A stretch of 14,906 nt of DNA from Rhodocyclaceae bacterium UBA2271 (GTDB lineage: Bacteria > Pseudomonadota > Gammaproteobacteria > Burkholderiales > Rhodocyclaceae). Made by a program: the position numbers and the translations under genes. Within the stretch, counting starts at the first letter, position 1. Every line of letters starts with the position of its first letter. The notes beneath the pieces were generated by a model. That model was not told where the DNA came from. It was given only the letters and a program-made list of their open reading frames with translations, and searched no databases. Positions 1-6,898 of this stretch are shown one piece after another. The DNA lies in NCBI GenBank assembly GCA_002347405.1, contig DDXB01000010.1, positions 1,288 through 16,193 of the forward strand, in the 5' to 3' direction.

Positions 1-8
1 GATAGCTT

Positions 9-32
9 CCCTCTCCCGCTTGCGGGAGAGGG
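9..32. repeat. GC-rich perfect palindrome, REP-like
   Basis: An 11-bp perfect inverted repeat (CCCTCTCCCGC at 9-19, GCGGGAGAGGG at 22-32) is separated by only TT. It lies outside any gene, downstream of cheA. Palindromes of this type occur as scattered intergenic repeats in many proteobacteria, so a REP-like element is likely. It could also act as an mRNA 3'-end structure or help stop transcription leaving cheA, but no T-run follows on the minus strand, so it is not a textbook intrinsic terminator. Confidence 0.6.
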
Positions 33-127
33 TTGCCAAGGCGAGGCGACACGCGGCGCCTGCCGCAATCCGCTCCACTACGAGAACAAAGCTCCCCGTA
101 ACAAACGAACGGAGTGAGCCACAGTCA

Positions 128-158
128 CCTTCCCCGCGAGGGGAAGGCCGGGAGAGGG
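128..158. repeat. Second GC-rich palindrome with shared REP-like core
   Basis: CCTTCCCC (128-135) and GGGGAAGG (140-147) form a perfect 8-bp inverted repeat around a GCGA loop. The segment CGGGAGAGGG just after it (149-158) repeats exactly the right arm of the first palindrome (23-32), which suggests both belong to one repeat family. It lies about 35 bp beyond the cheA stop codon in the direction of transcription and could form the 3' end of the che transcript. No T-run follows. Confidence 0.5.
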
Positions 159-181
159 CGGGCGTTTAATGGCGGGCCTTA

Positions 182-2104
182 TTACGCGACCGCCCGCACC
201 TCGGGTATGAAGGAGGAACGCGGCACGCCACGATTCTCACCCATGTCGGCGAGGAGCTCTTTCATGTCGAGGATCAGCACGATCTGGCCATTGGAGAGCG
301 TGGTAACCCCGGCCACGCCCTTCGGCCGGAAGTCTTCGAGCGATTTGATGACTGCATCTTCGCGACCCATGAAACCGTCGATCGCCAGGATGAAGGCATG
401 ATCGCCCGTCTGCATCAGTACGCCATATTCGGGTATCTGCACAGGGGTCCAGCCGAGCAGATGACAGATCGGGTAGATCGGCATCACTTCGCCGCGCACT
501 ACCATCGTCGCGCGACCACCGACCTCCTGGACCTGTTCGATCTGGATCGGCAGGATCTCGCGCACCATTGAAAGGGGAACGGCGAAGGGCTGCTCGCCCA
601 GTTGCACCAACAGCACCGGCAGGATCGCCAGTGTCAGCGGCAACGAGATGACAAAGGAAGTGCCCTTGCCCGGTGCCGACTTGATCTCGATGCTGCCGTT
701 GAGTTTCTGGATGTTGGTTCTGACGACATCCATGCCGACACCGCGACCGGAAACATCCGAGGCAACATCCATCGTCGAGAAACCGGGCAAAAACACCAGA
801 TTGAAGCTCTGGCGCTCATCCATGGTGTTGGCTTCTTCGTCGGTGATGAGGCCCTTTTCAAGCGCCTTGGCACGCAGCCGCTCGGCATTCATGCCCTTGC
901 CATCATCGGCAACAATCAGCACGATGTGATCACCTTCCTGACGCGCCTCAAGCCGCACTTGCGATTTTTCCGGTTTGCCGGCGGCACGCCGTTCCTGGGG
1001 ACCTTCGACACCATGATCAACAGCGTTGCGGATCAGGTGAATGATCGGGTCGGACAGATCCTCGATCATGGTCTTGTCAATTTCGGTTTCTTCGCCGACC
1101 AGCAGCAGTTCGACATCCTTGCCGAGGTTCCTGGCCAGGTCGCGGGCAATCCGCGGATATTTCTGGAACAGTCGACCAATCGGCTGCATGCGCGTCTTCA
1201 TCACTGCGTTCTGCAGATCGGATACCAACAAATCGAGCTGGCTCACCGCCTGGTCGAGCGCATGCAAGGTGTCGGTGTCACTACGGCCGTTGAGGATGTC
1301 ACTGCGCAGTGCGTTGAGACGATTCTTGGTCAGACCGATCTCGCCAGAGAGGTTGAGCACCTGGTCGAGACGGGTGGTGTCAACTCGAATCGAGTTGTCG
1401 CGGGACTTTTCATTGTCGCGACGTCCGACCGGAGCCGAAAGCGCGCCCGGCTTGTCGGTGGCGCGGCGGCCGACGGCATGCTGAATGATGGTTTCGGGAG
1501 CCTGACCAGCTACCTGGGTATGCATTTCCGGAGCAATCGCTGCTGTCGACGCGACGGTGGCCGGGGATGCCACAGGTGCGGCGGCAGTGCCGGCAACGGC
1601 TCCGTAGAGTTTGTTCCAGTCGAGAGCGACAGCCGGAGCCGCAACAGTCGGCGCGACAAGCACGGCAGGAGGCGCGACGGCAGGGGTGGCATTTACAACG
1701 GGGGCAACCAGTTCGCCTGCCAGCGCGGCCTTGAGGTTGGCAATCAATTGGGAATCGGCCGGTGGCGGCAATACGCCGCTGTCGAGATGGCCGAACATGT
1801 CACGCACGGTGCCGGTGGCGGCCATGATGCTGTCCATGATCTCCTTGCTCAGTTCCAATTCACCGTTTCTCAGCTTGTCAAAAAGATTTTCCGTCAGGTG
1901 GCAAAGCGTCACCAGTTCGGCAGCGTTGAGAAAACCCGCGCCGCCCTTGATGGTATGAAAGCCACGGAAAATGTCATTCAGCAGACCGTGATCCTGCGGA
2001 TTCTTTTCCAGATCGACCAGCTTGTTATCGACATCCGACAACAGGTCAGTGGCTTCTGTCAGGAAATCCTGCAGCAGGTCTTCCATTCCGGCAAAATCAC
2101 TCAT
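182..2104 (-). CDS. cheA: Chemotaxis sensor histidine kinase CheA
   Basis: This 640-residue protein is the central kinase of chemotaxis: it autophosphorylates and passes phosphate to CheY and CheB in the receptor array. Domains in order are: the HPt/P1 domain at about 5-110 with phospho-acceptor His50 in RGFHTIKGGAG; a long Ala/Pro/Val-rich linker at about 112-235; the P3 dimerisation domain at about 236-305; the P4 ATPase at about 306-490 with N box HLIRNAVDHG (356-365), G1 box DDGKGM (400-405) and G2 box GRGVGMDVV (453-461); and a C-terminal CheW-like P5 domain at about 490-622. A recognisable P2 CheY/CheB-docking domain is not seen; the linker fills its place. The ATG start has a strong AAGGAG sequence just upstream. 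It is the last gene of the minus-strand run, 49 bp after cheZ. Length is close to the 654 residues of the E. coli protein. Confidence 0.97.
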   Translation of the reverse strand: MSDFAGMEDLLQDFLTEATDLLSDVDNKLVDLEKNPQDHGLLNDIFRGFHTIKGGAGFLNAAELVTLCHLTENLFDKLRNGELELSKEIMDSIMAATGTVRDMFGHLDSGVLPPPADSQLIANLKAALAGELVAPVVNATPAVAPPAVLVAPTVAAPAVALDWNKLYGAVAGTAAAPVASPATVASTAAIAPEMHTQVAGQAPETIIQHAVGRRATDKPGALSAPVGRRDNEKSRDNSIRVDTTRLDQVLNLSGEIGLTKNRLNALRSDILNGRSDTDTLHALDQAVSQLDLLVSDLQNAVMKTRMQPIGRLFQKYPRIARDLARNLGKDVELLLVGEETEIDKTMIEDLSDPIIHLIRNAVDHGVEGPQERRAAGKPEKSQVRLEARQEGDHIVLIVADDGKGMNAERLRAKALEKGLITDEEANTMDERQSFNLVFLPGFSTMDVASDVSGRGVGMDVVRTNIQKLNGSIEIKSAPGKGTSFVISLPLTLAILPVLLVQLGEQPFAVPLSMVREILPIQIEQVQEVGGRATMVVRGEVMPIYPICHLLGWTPVQIPEYGVLMQTGDHAFILAIDGFMGREDAVIKSLEDFRPKGVAGVTTLSNGQIVLILDMKELLADMGENRGVPRSSFIPEVRAVA

Positions 2105-2153
2105 GCTTTTCTCCTTTCGGCACGCCTGGCGTCATCTACCTTGCAGCGCCGCA

Positions 2154-3005
2154 TCAGAACCCCAAACTATCCAGCAAATCATCAACCTGCGCCTGACTGG
2201 TCGCCACGTCATTGCGTCCCGTGGGGTTGATTACCGGCCCATTCAGCAGGCTGACAGGGGTATCGGCCTTTATTTCTTCCGGCATCACTTCGATCAACAC
2301 TTGCAGCAGTTGCGTTTCAAAGCCTTGCACCAGTTCGACGACCTTCTTGATCACCTGTCCGGTGAGGTCCTGAAAGTCCTGCGCCATCATGATTTCCCTG
2401 AGCTGGGCGTTGGTAATGTCAATCTGGCCTGGGGCAATGGCAAAGTAGGTCCGCGTATCAGCCGCCAGCGCCTTGAATTCTTCGACTGACAACTGATTGG
2501 CGAACATTTTGTCCCAGCGCTCACCCATCGAGCGGGTGTGGAGCTCAAGTTCGTTTTGCACCGGTATGGCAATGTCGGTGGCATTCAGGACACGGCTGGC
2601 CGCCTGTTCGGTCATCCGGGAAATGTAGGTGAGCCGCTCGCGCGCATCGGGAATTTTGCGGGCGGTTTCCTCGAGCGCCTTGTCATAACCCAGTTCGCGC
2701 ATGCTCTCGTGCAGCTTGCGCGCCATCTGGCCGAGGCGGTTGTACATGGCCTCTTGCGGGCTTGCACAGTCAGCACCCTCAGCAGCAGCCTCGGGAGCGC
2801 TGGCAGGCTCCGCGGCGGCGGTGCCACTTTTTGACATCTGATCGGCAATCCTGTCGAACAATGACTGCAAATCGTCTGAATCACCAGAGGAATTAGACTC
2901 CGCTACCACGGGGGCAACGGGTGCCGGACCGGCAGCTATGGTATCGAACAGGGCCTGCAGGTCCTGCGAGTCTCCGGATTCATCGAATTTGATCGGTTTA
3001 GCCAT
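2154..3005 (-). CDS. cheZ: CheY-P phosphatase CheZ
   Basis: CheZ dephosphorylates CheY-P and so ends the motor signal. The diagnostic core MMAQDFQDLTGQVIKK (about 208-223) contains the conserved Asp and the catalytic Gln that is inserted into the CheY active site in E. coli CheZ. The C-terminus QVDDLLDSLGF is the family's CheY-binding tail. I place the start at the ATG at 3005 (MAKPIKFDE), with GGAAG about 9 bases upstream; the frame is open further upstream but that part runs into cheY and looks unlike CheZ. At 283 residues it is longer than E. coli CheZ (214) because of an N-terminal extension of about 75 residues. The extension carries the same acidic motif twice (residues 10-24 and 40-54), followed by an Ala/Glu-rich stretch. 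It sits between cheY and cheA, as expected for a che operon. Confidence 0.96.
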   Translation of the reverse strand: MAKPIKFDESGDSQDLQALFDTIAAGPAPVAPVVAESNSSGDSDDLQSLFDRIADQMSKSGTAAAEPASAPEAAAEGADCASPQEAMYNRLGQMARKLHESMRELGYDKALEETARKIPDARERLTYISRMTEQAASRVLNATDIAIPVQNELELHTRSMGERWDKMFANQLSVEEFKALAADTRTYFAIAPGQIDITNAQLREIMMAQDFQDLTGQVIKKVVELVQGFETQLLQVLIEVMPEEIKADTPVSLLNGPVINPTGRNDVATSQAQVDDLLDSLGF

Positions 3006-3057
3006 ACGTGTTGCTTCCGTCCCTGCCACCCAGGTGCAAACCGGGCAGCCTTGATGT

Positions 3058-3453
3058 TTACCAGCCCAGTTTCTCGAAAATCTTGGTGAGCTTCTCGTTG
3101 AGGGTCGCCGCCGTAAAGGGCTTGACGATATAGCCGGTGGCGCCCGCCTGAGCAGCGGCAATGATGTTTTCCTTCTTGGCTTCGGCAGTGATCATCAGTA
3201 CAGGGAGCGCCCGGTAGGTAGCATCACCGCGAATCGTTTGCAGCAAAGCCAAGCCGTCCATGTTGGGCATGTTCCAGTCGGTAATGATGAAGTCGAAGGG
3301 CGTGCCCTGAATTTTTTGCCAGGCGACTGCGCCGTCCTCGGCCTCATCGACATTGGTAAAACCCAGTTCCTTGAGCAGGTTGCGAACAATGCGGCGCATC
3401 GTCGAAAAGTCATCGACGACAAGGAATCTGATTTTGCTGGGATCTGCTGGCAT
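3058..3453 (-). CDS. cheY: Chemotaxis response regulator CheY
   Basis: A 131-residue single-domain receiver that binds the flagellar switch when phosphorylated by CheA. Key residues are present: acidic pair Asp14-Asp15 (VVDDFSTMRR), phospho-acceptor Asp59 (TDWNMPNMDG), Thr89 (MITAEA), Tyr108 and Lys111 (GYIVKPF). These match the E. coli CheY residues D12/D13, D57, T87, Y106 and K109, shifted by two. The start chosen is the ATG at 3453 (MPADPSK), which has a GGAGA ribosome site at good spacing; the frame is open upstream but that part is not CheY-like. There is no output domain, so it acts by protein contact. It lies 37 bp after cheV-A and 52 bp before cheZ, its phosphatase. Confidence 0.97.
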   Translation of the reverse strand: MPADPSKIRFLVVDDFSTMRRIVRNLLKELGFTNVDEAEDGAVAWQKIQGTPFDFIITDWNMPNMDGLALLQTIRGDATYRALPVLMITAEAKKENIIAAAQAGATGYIVKPFTAATLNEKLTKIFEKLGW

Positions 3454-3490
3454 GAAACGTTCTCCGGGTGAATCTGTGTACTTGAATATA

Positions 3491-4459
3491 TCAGTCGCGG
3501 TGCGACCTGAGCAGAAGCGGCCGCAAAGTTTCCGCCAGCACATCGGCATCAAATTTGGCAACGTAGGCATCGACGCCGACGCTCTTGCCCATCGCGCGAT
3601 TGGCCTCGGAGGACAGCGACGAATGCATGACTACCGGTATGCCGTCGAAGCGCGTGTCGGATTTGATGTGCTTGGTCAGCACATAACCATCCATCTCGGG
3701 CATTTCGGCATCGACGAGGATGACATTCACCTCTTCACGCAAGCTGCTGCCGGTCTGCTGCGCGTGCGCCGCCATGCCCGACAGACGCGTCCAGGCTTCC
3801 ATGCCGTTCAGCGCATGCTTGTGCCTGACCCCCATTTTCTCCAGCACTTCGGCAATCTTCTTGCGCGCCACCGCGGAATCATCGACAAAAAATATCTCAT
3901 AGTCATCGCCAGCTACCTTGTCGATCTGGCCGACCAGCGCTTCGCCAAAGGTATTGGCCATGATCTGCTCGACATCGACGATCGACACCAGCTTGCCGTT
4001 ATCCAGTTCGGTGATGGCGGTGATATAGGCATGGGTACCGCCGGTGACAGCTTCGGGGGCGCGCACCCGGTCCCAGTCGACACGGATGATGCGATCGACA
4101 TCGTGCACCAGAAAGCCGAGCGTACGCTTGCTGTATTCGGTCACCATCATGGAGCCGCCGCGGCCGGGTGGCGCATCGGCCAGTTGCATGACCTGCGCCA
4201 GGGACACCACGGGAATCACGTTGCCGCGCAAGCTGATCAGGCCCTCGACCCCGGTTGGCATGTGGGGTGACTTGGTAATGCTCGGCGTCTTGCTGACTTC
4301 GCGCACCTTGAAAACGTTGATGCCGAAGGTTTCGTTGGTGCCGAGCGAAAACAGCAGGATTTCCATGCGGTTCGATCCCGCCAGCTTGGTACGGGCATCG
4401 ACACTTTCCATCATGGAAGTCGGGCTATGGCTTTCGGTCAGCGAGGCAAAGTTGCTCAT
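3491..4459 (-). CDS. cheV: Chemotaxis coupling protein CheV (first of two, cheV-A)
   Basis: CheV is a CheW-like adaptor fused to a receiver; it links receptors to CheA and its phosphorylation modulates adaptation. The 322-residue protein has a CheW-like domain at about 30-175 (MEILLFSLG, FGINVFKVREV, LISLRGNVIPVV) and a receiver at about 187-318 with Asp193-Asp194 (FVDDSAVAR), phospho-acceptor Asp250 (VDAEMPEMDG), Ser280 at the switch position and Lys302. The start ATG has GGAGA about 9 bases upstream. It is separated by only 14 bp from a paralogue of the same length and architecture, so the pair is a tandem duplication within one transcript. No stand-alone cheW is in the window, so the CheV pair may carry much of the coupling role. 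Which of the two matches a given named CheV of other species cannot be decided here. Confidence 0.95.
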   Translation of the reverse strand: MSNFASLTESHSPTSMMESVDARTKLAGSNRMEILLFSLGTNETFGINVFKVREVSKTPSITKSPHMPTGVEGLISLRGNVIPVVSLAQVMQLADAPPGRGGSMMVTEYSKRTLGFLVHDVDRIIRVDWDRVRAPEAVTGGTHAYITAITELDNGKLVSIVDVEQIMANTFGEALVGQIDKVAGDDYEIFFVDDSAVARKKIAEVLEKMGVRHKHALNGMEAWTRLSGMAAHAQQTGSSLREEVNVILVDAEMPEMDGYVLTKHIKSDTRFDGIPVVMHSSLSSEANRAMGKSVGVDAYVAKFDADVLAETLRPLLLRSHRD

Positions 4460-4473
4460 TTAACAAATCTCCG

Positions 4474-5442
4474 TCAGACAGCCTGCTTGGCTGGCTCAGC
4501 CTTGAGCAACAGTCGGCCGAGCGTTTCCGCCAGTCGCTGCGCCTCGAACTTGGGCACGTAATCATCGACGCCCAATGACTTGCCGAGTTGCTGATTCGCC
4601 ATCGACGACAGCGAGGAATGCATGATTACCGGCACGCCGGCAAAACGTGCATCTGACTTGATGTTCTTGGTCAGGATATAACCATCCATCTCGGGCATTT
4701 CCACATCGGTGAGTACCAGTTGAACCAGGTCCTTGACCCTGCGCCCGGAGGCATCGGCATAGTTGGCTACTTTCTGAAGCTCTTCCCAGGCCTGCCGGCC
4801 ATTCATGGCAGCAACCCCGCGCACCCCCATGGCCTTCAAGGTGCGTTCGATCTGGCCACGGGCCACCGAGGAGTCGTCAGCATAAACGATGGTCAGTCCT
4901 TCCCTGCCGATCGGCTGGATTCCCTCGAACAAGGCATCGTCATCGTATTTGGCGGTCTCGGAAAGGACGCGCTCGACGTCGAGCATCATGACCAGACGAC
5001 CATCCTGCAGTTCGGTCACGGCAGTCACCAATCCGCCAAGATTGGCAGTCAGCATTTCGGGCGGGACGCGCATTTTCGACCAGTCGAGGCGCAAAATGGT
5101 ATCGACCGACTGGACCAGAAAACCTTGGGTATGACCGTTGTACTCGGTAACGATCATGATGTCGCGCGGCGTTTCAGTCTGCATGCCGATGAAATCGGCC
5201 AGATCGACCACCGGCACCAGAATGCCGCGCAGCGATACCATGCCCTTGACGGCAGCGGGCATGTCGGGGGCTGAGGTAACGGGCGGCGTACGCATGACCT
5301 CCCGTACCTTGAACACATTGATACCGAAGGTTTCTTCACGCCCCGTGCGCTGATCGACGCCCAGCGAGAACAACAAGATTTCCAGCTTGTTGGTCCCGGC
5401 CAAGCGGGTGCGTGCATCAATATTCTTCAGCAGTTCTGACAT
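4474..5442 (-). CDS. cheV: Chemotaxis coupling protein CheV (second of two, cheV-B)
   Basis: A second CheW-receiver fusion of 322 residues. The CheW-like domain runs from about 20 to 165 (LEILLFSLG, TFGINVFKVREV, MVSLRGILVPVVDL) and the receiver from about 183 to 312, with Asp189-Asp190 (YADDSSVAR), phospho-acceptor Asp246 (TDVEMPEMDG), Ser276 (MHSSLSS) and Lys298. It is clearly a paralogue of its neighbour: the receiver stretches DGY(V/I)LTK(H/N)IKSD and (V/I)MHSSLSS are nearly identical. The CheW parts differ more, for example an insert around residues 31-36 (RTGREE) and shorter N-terminus. The start ATG (MSELLKN) has AGGTGG close upstream. It is the first of the pair to be transcribed, after a 118-bp gap following the receptor gene. 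Confidence 0.95.
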   Translation of the reverse strand: MSELLKNIDARTRLAGTNKLEILLFSLGVDQRTGREETFGINVFKVREVMRTPPVTSAPDMPAAVKGMVSLRGILVPVVDLADFIGMQTETPRDIMIVTEYNGHTQGFLVQSVDTILRLDWSKMRVPPEMLTANLGGLVTAVTELQDGRLVMMLDVERVLSETAKYDDDALFEGIQPIGREGLTIVYADDSSVARGQIERTLKAMGVRGVAAMNGRQAWEELQKVANYADASGRRVKDLVQLVLTDVEMPEMDGYILTKNIKSDARFAGVPVIMHSSLSSMANQQLGKSLGVDDYVPKFEAQRLAETLGRLLLKAEPAKQAV

Positions 5443-5560
5443 TTGACCACCTAGACTTTAGCCAACCGCGCTGAACCACTCAACGGGCAGGCAGGTTCGT
5501 CGAGTTACCGACCGGACGCCATAACAAGTTAAAACCAGATTGGTAATATTACGCCATTCC

Positions 5561-6781
5561 TCATAGCCTGAAGCGTTTCACGGCGAGTTCCAGTTCGTCT
5601 GCCAGGGCTTCAAGCTGATGTGCGCTTGCGACGGCATTTCTCACCGTAATGCCGTAACTCGATGCCAGTGCGACAATTTGCTCGATATTTTCAGTAATTT
5701 CCGCACTGGCCTGGACCTGGCCGGCGACCGCTGCATTGATGCGTCCCATGCCATCGGTAGTCTGGCTCACCGTCTGGTTGATTTCACCCAGGGTGATGGC
5801 AACAGTTTCCAGATGCTCCTGCGAAGTGCCGAGCGAAGACAAACCCAGATCCAGCGACGTTTCGACCTTGCCGGCCTGTTGCTCCAGACTGCGGGTCACC
5901 TTGTCGATCTCGCTGGCCGTCTTCGCCGATTTCTCGGCGAGTTTGCGCACCTCGTCGGCCACCACGGCAAACCCGCGCCCCTGCTCGCCGGCACGCGCCG
6001 CCTCGATGGCTGCGTTAAGCGCCAGCAGGTTGGTCTGATCGGCAATGTCGCGCACTTCGCGCGTCATGCCGGAGATTGAAGCGGCACTCGTGACGAACTC
6101 ACGCGTAATGTCGCTCATCTGGCGTATCGAAGTCTCAGCCATGTCCAACTCACCGATCATGCGCGACAGGCTTTCATTACCGTCCTGGGTGCGCGTCAGG
6201 CTGGCTGCGGCCAGTTGGTCGACCTCCGCCGCCTGGGCTGCAACACCGTTGACACCCTCCGCAAGACGCGCGATGGCACTCGAGGTCAGCTGCGCCGCCG
6301 TAGCCTGCTCGGCAGTACCGGTATTTACCTCGGTGGTAATCCGCTGAAACGCTGAGGAGGTTTCACGCAGCTTGCCTGCGGCTGAGTTAAGGCCGCTGGC
6401 CATGTCATGCAGCCCGTTGCGCATGCCGGCAATTGCCGCCAGCAAGCTCGAACTGTCACCTGGCCGAAGTTGAATGGGGGTGCTGAGGTCGCCGTTCGAA
6501 AGCCGCTTGACCACATCGGCGGCATACTGCGGATCGCCACCCAGCAGGGACAACAGCAACCGGAGGATATGCACGAACGCTGCCAGTCCGGCCACGGAGG
6601 CCACGACAATGACGAAGATGATCCAGTTGCGGGTGCCGGCAGCCTTTACCAGCAATTGCGGGTCGAGCCGCCCGGCCTCGTCAGCGAGACGCAAAAACAT
6701 GAGGAAGGTAAATCCGTTAGCCACCAACGCGGTCACTGCCAGAACCATCAAGACCATAAACATGCGCTGTTTCAGTGCCAT
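5561..6781 (-). CDS. Methyl-accepting chemotaxis protein with minimal periplasmic part
   Basis: A 406-residue chemoreceptor. Membrane segments are predicted at about 8-32 and 53-78, leaving a periplasmic stretch of only about 20 residues, too short for any known ligand-binding domain. A HAMP domain follows (about 79-132), then the cytoplasmic signalling coiled coil. The hairpin tip that binds CheA and CheW is clear: IADQTNLLALNAAIEAARAG (246-265) followed by EQGRGFAVVADEVRKLAEKS. The C-terminus ends VKRFRL, without the NWETF-type pentapeptide that tethers CheR in enterics. It lies between cheB and cheV-B with 118-bp gaps on both sides, so it may have its own expression signals. The ATG at 6781 has AAGGGG about 9 bases upstream. 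Without a sensor domain it may respond to membrane or cytoplasmic state, or serve mainly as an array structural partner; this is inference. Confidence 0.93.
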   Translation of the reverse strand: MALKQRMFMVLMVLAVTALVANGFTFLMFLRLADEAGRLDPQLLVKAAGTRNWIIFVIVVASVAGLAAFVHILRLLLSLLGGDPQYAADVVKRLSNGDLSTPIQLRPGDSSSLLAAIAGMRNGLHDMASGLNSAAGKLRETSSAFQRITTEVNTGTAEQATAAQLTSSAIARLAEGVNGVAAQAAEVDQLAAASLTRTQDGNESLSRMIGELDMAETSIRQMSDITREFVTSAASISGMTREVRDIADQTNLLALNAAIEAARAGEQGRGFAVVADEVRKLAEKSAKTASEIDKVTRSLEQQAGKVETSLDLGLSSLGTSQEHLETVAITLGEINQTVSQTTDGMGRINAAVAGQVQASAEITENIEQIVALASSYGITVRNAVASAHQLEALADELELAVKRFRL

Positions 6782-6898
6782 GCCGCATTACCCCTTTTTT
6801 CATAGAAGGACCGACGCCCTTACTGGACGGTATTGTAATCGAGCCATTGAAAATAATGCTGCAAAATCAGGAGATAGACGGCGGCCGGGAAGGCAGTA

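Noticed and set aside
602..2230. A 542-codon open frame on the plus strand
   Set aside because: It runs antisense to cheA over most of its length. The product is His/Gln/Arg-rich with no recognisable domain, typical of a shadow frame in GC-rich DNA, while cheA has all its motifs.
3353..4270. A 305-codon plus-strand open frame
   Set aside because: It is antisense to cheV-A and cheY, with low-complexity His/Gln/Asp composition and no ribosome site of note.
5543..5552. Perfect palindrome GTAATATTAC after the receptor gene
   Set aside because: Only 10 bp of AT-rich self-complementary sequence; it does not extend into longer arms and has no partner copy, so chance is likely.
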